Below are positions 52,141 through 61,643 of a stretch of DNA of 64,000 nucleotides, piece after piece. This DNA is from Dendrophyllia cribrosa. Lineage: Eukaryota; Cnidaria; Anthozoa; Scleractinia; Dendrophylliidae. The first letter of the stretch is position 1. Each line of letters begins with the position of its first letter. The stretch lies in the NCBI GenBank assembly GCA_024195265.1, contig JAJLRJ010000004.1, forward strand, positions 40,145,960 through 40,209,959, given 5' to 3'. Both the position numbers and the translations under genes were made by a program. A model generated the notes under the pieces. The model was not told where the DNA came from and did not search any database. It was given only the letters and a program-made list of their open reading frames with translations.

Positions 52141-52152
52141 ACTTTCATACAC

Positions 52153-52270
52153 ACACATACTCACCCTTGCCTACTTGTGAGGTCCATGTCCCCACACCCC
52201 TCTTGAGAGGACTAAGTCTTCTTTAATACATATCCCAAAAAAACTAAGAGCGTTAAATTGCTTGTTTCCT
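52153..52270. other. Array edge and unique flank
   Basis: Transition out of the minisatellite. It contains a short near-palindrome around GTCCATGTCCCCACACCCC and CTTGAGAGGACT. No gene or repeat family is recognised. Confidence 0.5.
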
Positions 52271-52703
52271 CAGCTCTTGATACACTTGTTTGAACTTAGG
52301 AAAAAGTCTAATTTGCTTGTGGGGACTTCATAATGGGGACTTGGCGCACATATGCTTTCTTGGCTACTTGTGGGGTCTACCTTTCTAAACCTCTTTTATG
52401 GGGACTGCATCTTCTGGAGCAGAAAACAGAAGATGCATAAGGGTTTTTTGCTTGTAATCTCGCCTCAATATTTTTTTTGGAAGAAATAAGGAAAATGCCA
52501 CTCCTGAAAGAACTACTTATGGGGACTGTTTCCCAAGCGGTACTTGTGGGGACATTTTAATACCTTAACCTTGTGTGGACTACTTGCCCGATGACTTATG
52601 GAGATGGCAGACCTGCTGCTAATAACTGATAAATTAATGCATCAATCCCATGCACGCAAATTATGCAGCTGGAGCTGTGGAAATTTTCTATTGAAGTTGC
52701 TTT
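52271..52703. repeat. 433-bp GTGGGGAC-rich unit, copy 1
   Basis: Starts CAGCTCTTGATACACTTG and ends ATTGAAGTTGCTT. It contains several copies of a CTTGTGGGGACT / TTATGGGGACTG motif at irregular spacing. The second copy starts at 52,871 and is split by the LINE. No open frame of note, and no terminal inverted repeat was found. Confidence 0.85.
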
Positions 52704-52870
52704 TTGAGGGGGTGCTTATTTAACTCAACAATGCACGAGGAACAAGTTTTTTCTTTCTTATAAATGTATTGTGAATCGCGCGCGCTCGTACTCAGTGATG
52801 ACATAGGCTACGTGCATTATATCTCAACAGTGCTCTTGTATGACGCGTAAGGCGCGAACTTTATGGAAAT
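52704..52870. other. Spacer between the two 433-bp units
   Basis: 167 bp of unique sequence with a CG-rich patch (GAATCGCGCGCGCTCG). Nothing else is recognised. Confidence 0.5.
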
Positions 52871-52953
52871 CAGCTCTTGATACACTTGTTTGAATTTAGG
52901 AAAAAGTCTAATTTGCTTGTGGGGACTTCATAATGGGGACTTGGCGTACATAT
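52871..52953. repeat. 433-bp unit, copy 2, left part
   Basis: 83 bp matching the start of copy 1. Its last 21 bp (52,933-52,953) are the left target duplication of the LINE. Confidence 0.88.
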
Positions 52954-53279
52954 TTTTTTTTTAGGTAACTTTTATTTTTATTTGCTTGCAGATACAAACA
53001 TTTTACAACACTTACAGGAAAAAAAGTCAATAACAACTTGAACTTAAACTACTACTAATTACAATACATACAATAATACTTACAAAATTTACATTATTAC
53101 TATCAGGTACATACATTTTTTAACTGTTTTATTAAAGAAACCAAAAACAAATAACAAAAATAACAGAAATATACACAGATATTTTGCTATTACAAAGATA
53201 TTTAACTATTACAGTGTCAGTAGCAGTTACGTAGCTTACACATACGAGAAAAAAAAATGTACAAAAGTAAAGTAAAAAA

Positions 53280-56200
53280 CTAGAGAAGTGGTGCCCAGGT
53301 GCGATAATACTTCGGAAGTGCTTTTTTTGTAGTCGCTATTTCTTTAAGAATTTTAAGTTTTTCTTGAACACTCAGTATAAAACATTCGAAATCTAAGACG
53401 TTTCCGCGAAGGCTTGTGCAAAAGATACAATATTTGGTAATTAATAGACAATAGTTTAGTGTTTGCCAATGCTTTGTTCTATCATGCCAGCCGTAAAGTA
53501 TATGGCTTGTAGTTAACGTTATTATTTCACATGTTTTTTGGTACCACCAGTTTTGAAACAGGGTCCAAAAATCGATTGTGAGAGCGCAGTTTATTAGCAG
53601 GTGATCTAGAGTTTGTTTCTCGGCATTGCATAAGTTGCATAGAGGGTTTTCTAGGAGGCCGTCTCGATGAAGTGAGACGCGGGTTGGGAGTATGTTTTGA
53701 ATTACTTTGTGTTGAAACATGATTATTTTTACTTCGTTTGTGACGGCGAATGGCATGAGATAAACTTTCTGGATGGTCTTTTTTGTGAACCCGTGGCGAA
53801 GAATTTTGGTTTCAGCGGTGAGAGGAACGAAAACAGCTTTTAAAAGAGAGGAGTAAATATATCTAGTTGTCTGGGTGTTGACTGGTGTATTGTGTTCAAA
53901 ATTCGGAGTTGGGCTTTTAAAATTGGCTTTCCACTCATTTGGAATTGCTTTAACCAGACCATAGTATGTCGTAAAAGGGACATTAAGATTGAATTTTAGA
54001 GCGAACTCGTGCAAATTCAAAAACTCACTGTTTTGGTTTAATATGTCGCTTATTTTGGTAATGCCAGCGTTGTACCAATTGTTGTGATAGAAAACAGGTT
54101 TGTTTTCTATCAGGATTTTTCTGTTATTCCACAATGATTCGTTTCTAGGATGCGTTCCGCAATCGGTTTCCGTTGCGATTTTGAACTCATACCAATATTT
54201 TAGCATTATTTAATAAAAAGTGGGGAGTTTGTTGTCATTGTCAAGTATATTTGCTGGGAAGCTGCATTTTGTTAAAAAGACAATATTTCCGTGTTTGTGC
54301 AAAAGATGATTAGGGATTATTTTCCAGGAAGCTTGTGAATCATCCTGAATTCTGCTTATCCAAGCTAGTAGCTTCAGTGCCTTTTCCATGATTTTGAAAT
54401 CACACATTTTCAAGCCGCCATCTTTTTTTTCTCCGATTAAGGTATTTCTTTTGATTTTAGGGGGCTTTCCGGACCAAATAAAGTTGAAGATTAATTTGTT
54501 GATTTCTTGGATATAGTGATCTGGAACAGGCAGTACAGAAGCAGAATAAACTAATTTAGAAATCCCAAGAGTCTTGACAATGTTAATTTTTCCATAAAGA
54601 GTTAAATTTCTTCGTTTCCAAGTGTTCAACAATTTCTCCAGGTAAAGTATTTTTTCGCCAAAATTGAGTCTGTCAGCGTTTATTTGATTGTAAGAAAAAA
54701 AGACACCGAGTGCGTTAATAGGTTCTTTTGGCCATTTAAAACCAAAAGGTTCATCTGTGTTGTGTTTCCATTCTCCTAACCACATTGCTTCGGTTTTGGT
54801 AGTATTAATTTCTAGGCCGGAACATTCTTTAAAATCGTTTAATAGCTTTAATAGACTTGTAACGGAGTCAAGGTCACGTACAAATACTGTTGTGTCGTCG
54901 GCATATTGAGTTACTTTTAGTTCGTGGTTGTTTACTTGGATACCTTTTATAGCCGGCTCGCTTCTTATAGCTCTAGAGAGAAGTTCTATGCCGAGGACAA
55001 AAAGGACGCCAGACAAAGGACAACCTTGTCTGACTCCCCGTAGGCTCGATTTCCGCCGCTTTCTCGCGTCCGGTCTCTGAGCTCGTTTCCCGAACAGCGG
55101 CTGGTAGTCGAGCCTAGACTCCCCGCTGTAAGGAGAAAAAGACAGAGGCGTGGCCGTTGTTCACGACACAACTTGTAACATTGTTATAGAATATTTTTAT
55201 CCAGTTTTGGATGTCAAGGCCGAAGTTAAACAGCTGGAGTGTTTCTTGAAGATAGTTCCATTCAATGGAATCGAAAGCTTTTTTAAAGTCCAAGAAAATA
55301 GCAATGCCTTTTTTATTTAGCTTGTCTGTGTAGTGTATTAGATCATAAATCAGTCGTACGTTTTCACCAATATAGCGGCCCTTTACATAACCTGTTTGAT
55401 CTGGGTTTATTAAGGTTGGCAGAACGTTTTCTATTCTTTTGGCTATAACTTTAGTGAGAATTTTGTAGTCAACGTTTAGGAGTGAGATTGGCCTAAGGTT
55501 TTCTAGGATTGTTTTATCTTTAGATTTTTTTGGTATAAGCGAGATTATTCCTCGTCTTTGGCTTATAGAAAGTGTCTTGTAGTGAAAGGCGTAATTGTAG
55601 CTGGCAAGTAGGTCAAAGGAGATGTCTGACCAAAAAAGTCGGTAGAATTCTGCTGGTAGACCATCGGTACCCGGAGATTTATTATTGCTGAAATCTTTGA
55701 GTGCGTTAATACATTCATCTTCGTTTACCAATCCTTCGCAGGATTTCATTTCTTCTTCGCTAAGTTCTGTTACATTTTCTGATTTAAAAAATGACGAATT
55801 CTTAATTTTTTGGTCATCTATGTTGTTGGAGCGGTACAGTAACTCGTAAAAGTTTTTTTCTTCTTCTAAGATTTCAAATTGATCGTCTATATAGGAATTT
55901 TCACCTACTTTGAGTTTTGATACTGTTTTAATGTCGTGATGGCGTTTTTCTAAGCTATAGAAATATTTCGTATTACGTTCCCCTTCTTCGTACCATCTCA
56001 CTTTGCTTCTTAGGATTGCGCCTTTTGTTCTCGTTAGCATGATTTTTTTAAGAAGTGATCTAGCGCGTTGAAGTTCGAGTATGATGTTTTTGTCGTGCGG
56101 AGTTTCTTCAGCTTTAGCTTGGAGGTTGTTTAGTTTTTGGTGCAATATTTTTTCTTCATCTCGTTGTTTTTTCGCTTTTCGTTTAGAGTACTGAATGGTA

Positions 56201-57012
56201 AACCCTCTTGTTTCCATTTTAATGAGGTCCCATTTTAGGCCTAAGTCTTGCGTATCTTTGTATTTATTTTTGAAGACTGGAATATTCAACTTCAGTGCTA
56301 ATACGTACGCTTCGTCTTTAAGTAAGGCTGTGTTGAATTTCCAGAAGCCAGGACCCTTTTTTTGACTTTGGTGATTAGACTGCAGAGTAAAAGACACAGC
56401 AGAGTGGTCAGAATTCGGCATGTGGATGATATCACTTTTGTTTGCAAATTGAATTAACTCTTGTGAAACTAAAAAGTAATCTAAGCGGCATTGGATTTTC
56501 AACGATTTAGTTCTCCAGGTGAAGCTTTGTTTGTCAGAGTTCAGGTTTCGCCAAATATCAGTTAAGTTGTATGAATCACATAGCGTGTTAATTTCTTTGA
56601 TTACAGCTGATTTTGTAGAGATGGGGTTTCCGCCTTTTTTGTCGTTTGAGGCGAGAGCGCAATTAAAGTCTCCACCGATTACGATTGTATCTTGCGCGAA
56701 TTCTTCTAGTTGTTTGTTTAGTTTTTGAAAAAAAGTAACTTGTTGGGTAATGTCATTAGGTGCGTAAATGTTAACGAGGACAATAGTTTTTTCATCGAGT
56801 GACAGTTTTAAAATAATGAACCTTCCTAGTTTATCCGAAATAACTTTTACGACTTTGAAATCCACAGAGGGATTAATTAGTGTTATTACACCTTTACTAT
56901 GGTTTGTTCCATGACTAAAGAAGGCTTTGCCACCCCACTCGTTTTCCCAAGAGGCGGCAATATCATTAGAGCAGTACGATTCTTGCAGAAAAGTGACGTG
57001 GTGATTTTGTTT
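53280..57012 (-). pseudogene. LINE ORF2: endonuclease-reverse transcriptase, inactivated
   Basis: Reading from the truncated 5' end, the frame is open from 57,012, upstream of the first usable start. It holds an apurinic-type endonuclease (LQESYCSND, GGDFNCAL, NSDHSAVSF) and a long basic linker. The RT follows, with NKSPGTDGLPAEFY, LRPISLLNVDYKILTKVIAK, motif A FLDFKKAFDS, motif B RQGCPLSG and motif C YADDTTVFV. The C terminus has a zinc-knuckle-like CNLCNAEKQTLDHLLINC. The residues point to the L1/Tx1 group. Three lesions are visible: loss of ORF1 and the first few dozen ORF2 codons; a 76-bp insertion plus 9-bp duplication at 55,041-55,125 that shifts frame between motifs A and B; and an in-frame TAA at 54,210-54,212, after which the same frame resumes to 53,280. 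Confidence 0.92.
55041..55116. mobile_element. 76-bp MITE with 9-bp target duplication
   Basis: A very short element with terminal inverted repeats TAGGCTCGA / TCGAGCCTA that extend imperfectly to about 19 bp. It is flanked by GACTCCCCG on both sides (55,032-55,040 and 55,117-55,125). Removing it and one duplicate restores the conserved RT motif B frame of the LINE, so the borders are certain to a base or so. An 8-9-bp duplication fits hAT- or Mutator-type mobilisation; the family is not resolved. Confidence 0.85.
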
Positions 57013-57033
57013 ATGGGGACTTGGCGCACATAT

Positions 57034-57383
57034 GCTTCCTTGGCTACTTGTGCGGTCTACCTTTCTAAACCTCTTTTATGGAGACTGCATCTTCTGGAGC
57101 AGAAAACAGAAGATGCATAAGGGTTTTTTGCTTGTAATCTCGCCTCAATATTTTTTTTGGAAGAAATAAGGAAAATGCCACTCCTGAAAGAACTACTTAT
57201 GGGGACTGTTTCCCAAGCGGTACTTGTGGGGACATTTTAATACCTTAACCTTGTGTGGACTACTTGCCCGATGATTTATGGAGATGGCAGACCTGCTGCT
57301 AATAACTGATAAATTAATGCATCAATCCCATGCACGCAAATTATGCAGCTGGAGCTGTGGAAATTTTCTATTGAAGTTGCTTT
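57034..57383. repeat. 433-bp unit, copy 2, right part
   Basis: 350 bp continuing copy 2 after the LINE. Together with 52,871-52,953 it equals copy 1 in length (433 bp). A few substitutions separate the copies (for example GTGCGGTC for GTGGGGTC). Confidence 0.9.
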
Positions 57384-58253
57384 ATATTTAAGCCAGACAA
57401 GTGCTAGTGCTATTCCTTTAACCTTTCACGACAGGAGAAAACGAAAAGTTTGAAGTTGATGTAACTGTAACACTTTAATGCAAGTTTAAACTAACCTCTC
57501 ATTCATTTTAAACCACAATAACTATTTCACAGCTGCATCACTGAACTGTTATCAACCAAAGCCAATTGTCAGTGATAGAGCAAATGTTCTGCACCCAATG
57601 TTGTAGACATCTTTTGAGTGAGAAAAGGCCATAAAATGTTATGCTAGTTTCCAACAAGTTAAGTTGCACAACCCTTTCTCTGATGTTAGTTTCACAATGC
57701 TTTGTCGATAACAGCTCAACTTAATGACTTTAGTTTTAAAAATGTTTTTTAGTTAAATTACGTTTTGCCAAACGCTCTCATTGATTATACCAATACTCCA
57801 AAAAATCTCTCAAGCTCTATCAAGATTAATATGAAGCACTCTAAATTTCTATAATTTTTAAATATGATAAAATTCAAATCTTGAATTATCAAAGATCAAG
57901 TACAAACCGTTAACATTCTGGATAAAACCTTGGCCCATATTTTCTTTCGCAGGAGCATATTGTGTGAGGGAAAATATTACAGATGGATGGTAAACTGTTC
58001 CAATATTTTCACAAGTTTTAAAAAAGGGAAAATAAGATATGTAAAGCGATCAGAGCTTACTATCAGAGAAATACCTTATAATGTGAGTGGGTACTCTGGG
58101 ATAGGCTTATATCCAAACGTTTATGGTGTATTCTTTATAACTGTAACTCAAACATTTGTAGTTCCCTTGTTGATCCTAGCCAATAATACAATTCACTAAA
58201 ACTGTGAGCAGAGATTAAAGGATGATTCGTTTACAAGAAGTCCTGGTATAAAC
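57384..58253. other. AT-rich unique sequence, nothing recognised
   Basis: 870 bp without convincing coding, RNA or repeat features. A plus-strand open frame of 89 codons (57,930-58,199) has no recognisable motif and no supporting context. Confidence 0.5.
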
Positions 58254-58385
58254 GATTCAAAAATAAAGTTTTGTTAAATATTGCGCTAAAAACGTTGTTA
58301 GAAGTCCAGACGTTTCGAGTCTACTGAATCTGGACTTTTAACAACGTTTTTAGCGCAATATTTAACAAAACTTTATTTCTGAATC
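58254..58385. repeat. 132-bp foldback (57-bp arms)
   Basis: Arms 58,254-58,310 and 58,329-58,385 are complementary apart from two mismatches and flank an 18-nt loop, CGTTTCGAGTCTACTGAA. It is a MITE-like hairpin. The loop contains ACGTTTCGAG-like sequence, which resembles the reverse complement of the ribozyme core GAAACG in the Penelope element, but the rest of that core is missing. Confidence 0.85.
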
Positions 58386-58669
58386 TTTACGGACATTTGC
58401 GCTACACAGTTTTCTTATTGTTTTTACATTATAATTATATAGCAGTCGGTTAATCCAGTATTGTCAGAACAGCTATATTTGGACAGTTTTCAATAGAGAA
58501 TTTGACTAAAAATGCAGAAACTGTCCTATTTATGTCCTATCTGAAAATGACTTCCGCTCAGGATGTCGGAACGTCAGTCACCAACAACAGTTCTTTTCAG
58601 AACTACTCTCACCCGGACGATCAAACTACACGAACTAATTATTTCCAAATTGGACAGCATGTAGTCCTA
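58386..58669. other. Unique spacer
   Basis: 284 bp between two foldbacks, including the end of a 69-codon open frame (58,502-58,711) without recognisable features. Nothing else is seen. Confidence 0.4.
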
Positions 58670-59170
58670 TTAAGGTGGCTCCCAACAGTTTCCAGCACTT
58701 TACAAGACTAAGATTTTGATGGGTCATTATAACCACTCTTTATAAGTTGATGCTACAATCATGGTATCAAACGAATGCCCAATGATTGGTGACTATATTC
58801 ATGGGGTTCAGAGCCACCTTAAATTTCCGAAAATTTAAGGTGGCTCTGAACCCCATGAATATAATTTTTTTAAACTTTGCCAAAAGTTGCATCTTATCCT
58901 GCTGATCAAAATTCGACAATAAAAAAATAGGGGTCACCGAGTTCATTTTTGAGTTATTAACACTTAAAGCTAAAATTAAGGGTGTTTTCAGCACGTTATA
59001 CTGTTGCTATGGTAACATATTGTGTCACAAAAATGATAACAAGGTATTCACCAATCATTGGGCATTCGTTTGATACCATGATTGTAGCATCAACTGAAAA
59101 AGAGTGGTTATGATGACCCATCAAATTCAAAGTCTTGGAAAGTGCTGGAAACTGTTGGGAGCCACCTTAA
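58670..59170. mobile_element. MITE with TTAA borders and long inverted repeats
   Basis: TTAA at 58,670-58,673 and 59,167-59,170 flank a 493-bp element with termini GGTGGCTCCCAACAGTTTCC. The inverted repeats extend about 120 bp with few mismatches. TTAA borders fit piggyBac-type transposition. Inside, 58,795-58,862 is a second, nearly perfect 32-bp-arm palindrome that also contains TTAAGGTGGCTC, so one family member may have inserted into or duplicated within another. No transposase is encoded. Confidence 0.82.
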
Positions 59171-59299
59171 TACACTTATCGTAATGGTTTAGACATTCCC
59201 ATCTGACGCATTATATTGCAACTATACCAATGACGCTGAAGAATAACTTTTAGTTCACGTTTGTGAAGCTTTTAGCAATGAACAAATTGAGACTAATGT

Positions 59300-59864
59300 G
59301 ACGCTAAAATTCGTTGCGATGGCAACGGCAAAGGAGGTAAAAATACCCTATTTTTGACCTTTTCAGGCTAATAACTTTAAAACTGCACGGTGAAAGTTTT
59401 TGTTTTTGATATATTTTTGTTTAATCGACAAAAGAAACAATTTGCAAATTTTCAAAAAAAAATCAGTCAATAGGGTTCAGAGCTACCTATTTTTTTTATA
59501 AATTTAAGGTGGTTCAGAGCTACCTAATTTTTTTCATAAAGTTAAGGTGGCTCTGTCCCCTATTGACAGAATTTTTTGAAAATTTGCAGAAATGTTTCTT
59601 TTGTCGATTAAACAAAAATATATCAAAAACAAAAACTTTCACCGTGTAGTTTTTAAGTTATTGGCCTAAAAAGGTCAAAAATAGGGTATCTTTGACCTCT
59701 TTTGCCGTTGTCATAACAACGAATTTTGTCATCCTTTTTATCGGATTCTTTTTACTCATAAATGCTTTACAAGATTATCCAAAACGTTTTTCATTTACAA
59801 CATCGGGCTCGCTGTAATAGAATGCCAAAGATGGGAAGTTCTAAACTATTTTGAGCCACCTTAA
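59300..59864. mobile_element. Second foldback of the GGTGGCTC family
   Basis: Arms at about 59,300-59,493 and 59,545-59,730 are inverted copies (for example GTTTAATCGACAAAAGAAAC against GTTTCTTTTGTCGATTAAAC). The centre has three GTTCAGAGCTACC / GGTGGCTCTG strings. A GAGCCACC terminus followed by TTAA occurs at 59,853-59,864. No matching left terminus was found, so the element is either truncated or shares the border of its neighbour at 59,170. Confidence 0.65.
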
Positions 59865-59938
59865 GCACCGTATCAGGGCTGCCATTAAGGGTAGCCGCAA
59901 CAAGGGATTTCCCTCATCTCACTCGTAGTTCATTCTAA

Positions 59939-60147
59939 TTAGTTATTCTTAGGTGCAAGAACCCTCTTTCTCTTGTGTACTTGATTTTTAACAAAATATT
60001 TTACAGCAAGCCAGTCCCTTCGTTCTAGTGCTCCATTAGATTTTAAAATACAGTTCTCACAGTCCCTTTTTCCTGGAAATCGTCCTTGTCTGACAAAGGA
60101 ACTAAGGTGCTTATAAACCGCCCCTTTCTCTTCTTCTGTCCATGGCA
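59939..60147 (-). CDS. Terminal exon: W..PGK..C..C domain protein, C terminus
   Basis: Last coding exon of a minus-strand gene whose 5' end lies beyond the window. A good splice acceptor (GTTTTGCAG before TGCCATGG) sits at 60,148-60,150 and the stop is at 59,939-59,941. The exon starts with the last two bases of a codon, matching the phase of the upstream small exons. The encoded ~70 residues include PWTEEEKGAVYKHL, GRFPGKRDCENC, ALERRDW and VKYFVKNQV. The spacing of the Trp residues and the C-x-x-C looks like a conserved C-terminal domain shared by uncharacterised animal proteins, but I cannot name the family. No polyadenylation signal was identified just downstream. Confidence 0.6.
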
Positions 60148-60578
60148 CTGCAAAACAACAGAACATAAGGGTCATAACTAAATTTGGACAGCGAATTGCT
60201 AAAGCAAAATTAATAAAATGTGAGTGCAAAAATTTGATATTTTGACATCATTTCAAAATGTTAAGTACCAAGTCATGCAAATTTAGCTAATTTGGCCAAG
60301 ATACTTGAGGGCTGGGGAAGACAGTAAATCTCTGTGACGTCCGTGTGGTCAGTGCGGTGGGATTTTATAACATTTCAAATTACCCAACTCTTTTCCTTCA
60401 AAATTGAAAACAGTGAAATTCGTTTGTATTTCCCGACAAATTATCCTGGTTGCAAAAGGCGTCAAGAGCTTTAGAATTTCTCAACATCACGTCACAAATT
60501 GGGTACCAAGGCTAAGTGAGTTCTACATAAGCGTAATATTGAGTTACACAGAGGATTAAAGGGGGGAGACCCTTAAAA
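60148..60578 (-). other. Putative last intron, proximal part
   Basis: 431 bp between the terminal exon and the foldback. Nothing recognised. Confidence 0.4.
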
Positions 60579-61140
60579 TGGTTGCCATAGATGACTTCCA
60601 AATATCATATCTTGGGCTCCTTTAGTTTCTTGGGTTTAGTTTCTGGCCATGTTTGTTCTATTGGAGGTTGTCTTCACTTTCGCTTGTTATGGCCATATTT
60701 GGTAAGTGACGTGATCAGAACACTAAAACCGTATAAACTCACACACCTAACAACTTTTTCCGATGAAACAAAAGCCAGAGGGTAGAGTGCATTCAGGTGC
60801 AAAATCTGTAGCGTGGATTTGTGAAATTCGTGTTATAAGAAGCTGACGTCACAAAACCTTTATGGCGTCATAGCTTTTTTAGTAACGTGAACTTCAGCAA
60901 ATCCATGCTACAGATTTTGCTTCTCAATACACTCTACCCATTGGCGTTGGTTTCAACAGAGAAAGATGTAAGCTGTGCGAGTTTATTGAGTTTTTGTGTT
61001 TTGGTCACATGACTTACCAAATATGGTCATGACTACCCAAACTGAAGGTAACCTCTAACAGAAAAAACATGGCCAAAAACTAAACCCAGGATACTAAGGG
61101 AGCCCAAGATACGACATTTAGAAGTCATCCATAGCAACCA
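60579..61140. mobile_element. 562-bp foldback element with long inverted repeats
   Basis: The two halves are diverged inverted copies. The left terminus TGGTTGCCATAGATGACTTC pairs with the right terminus GAAGTCATCCATAGCAACCA. Inner stretches pair as well (GGGTAGAGTGCATTCAG with AATACACTCTACCC; CAAAATCTGTAGCGTGGATT with AATCCATGCTACAGATTTTG). Arms are about 260 bp with a short centre near 60,860-60,880. No coding capacity and no clear target duplication. Confidence 0.8.
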
Positions 61141-61395
61141 ACAGAAAAGTGTTAGGATAAAGTTGACTTGGTTGAATTTTTTTCGTGATTACTGTAGGGA
61201 AAAACCTTTTGCTCTGGTTTCCTTCAAACAAAATAAGTTAGTTAAAAGTGCATAGCTCTTATCAAAAGCACTGATAATACAAAAGAATTTAATTTTGCTT
61301 TATGTTGAAACTTCTTCGCGCTTCGTAGTAAGTAAGCCAGCAAGTAAGCAAGTAGTAAGCTTCTAATTCCTTTTGTAAACATTTTCTATACTTAC
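61141..61395 (-). other. Putative intronic sequence
   Basis: 255 bp between the foldback and the next exon-like block. Nothing recognised. Confidence 0.4.
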
Positions 61396-61497
61396 TCTTT
61401 GTCTTTCGCTTTCCCTGGTCTTCATTTTCCTTGTCTGGGATTTTGCGACTGATGCGTTTTTTTGGAGGGTTTGGCTTCTTTCCTGGCACTTCGAGTG
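61396..61497 (-). CDS. Small phase 1-1 exon, Lys/Pro-rich (module E)
   Basis: 102 bp bounded by acceptor CTTGTTTAG and donor GTAAGTATAG. In the phase set by the terminal exon it encodes 34 residues: LEVPGKKPNPPKKR, then SRKIPDKENEDQGKRKTK. It is homologous in sequence and in both splice borders to the exon-like blocks at 63,017-63,118 and 63,391-63,468. The V-P-G/A-K-K start and the K-x-K-S/T-K end are shared. The basic, Pro-rich composition suggests a disordered linker or nuclear segment; function is not known. Confidence 0.6.
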
Positions 61498-61548
61498 CTA
61501 AACAAGTCAAAACATAGCAAATTCTGAGAATGTTGACTTTCAACTCAC

Positions 61549-61612
61549 TCTTTGACTCTGGCTTTGCACAGTCTGCTCTTTCTTTGTCTGGGTTTTGGTG
61601 ACTTTGCCCTTC

Positions 61613-61643
<31 letters not shown>

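Larger units (their letters stand above)
43161..52152 (+). repeat. 10-bp minisatellite, terminal right segment
   Basis: About 9 kb of the best-preserved units in the window, ending at 52,152 where CATACACACACATACTCACC passes into unique sequence. The start (43,161-43,230) is the uninterrupted equivalent of the Ngaro insertion site. Open frames of up to 847 codons on the plus strand (48,027-50,570) reflect the stop-free unit. Confidence 0.95.
52954..57012 (-). mobile_element. L1/Tx1-type LINE, 5' truncated
   Basis: A 4,059-bp LINE on the minus strand. Its 3' end is a short A tail (T run at 52,954-52,961 on the plus strand) and its 5' end is cut inside the endonuclease domain at 57,012. It is flanked by a 21-bp target duplication, 52,933-52,953 and 57,013-57,033 (ATGGGGACTTGGCG-Y-ACATAT), with one C/T difference. 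Copy 1 of the host unit has C, so the left duplicate mutated. The insertion split copy 2 of the 433-bp unit. Confidence 0.93.

Noticed and set aside
1..52152. CRISPR array or telomere.
   Set aside because: Units are directly abutting without spacers and the setting is eukaryotic. Neither the 10-bp unit nor ACAGAT is a known telomere repeat.
57930..58199. 89-codon plus-strand open frame.
   Set aside because: No motif, no splice or promoter context and AT-rich composition. It is best treated as chance.
58300..58335. A second hammerhead in the loop of the 132-bp foldback.
   Set aside because: It has a GAAACGTC-like string on the minus strand with short flanking pairing, but no CUGANGA-type core and no helix II.
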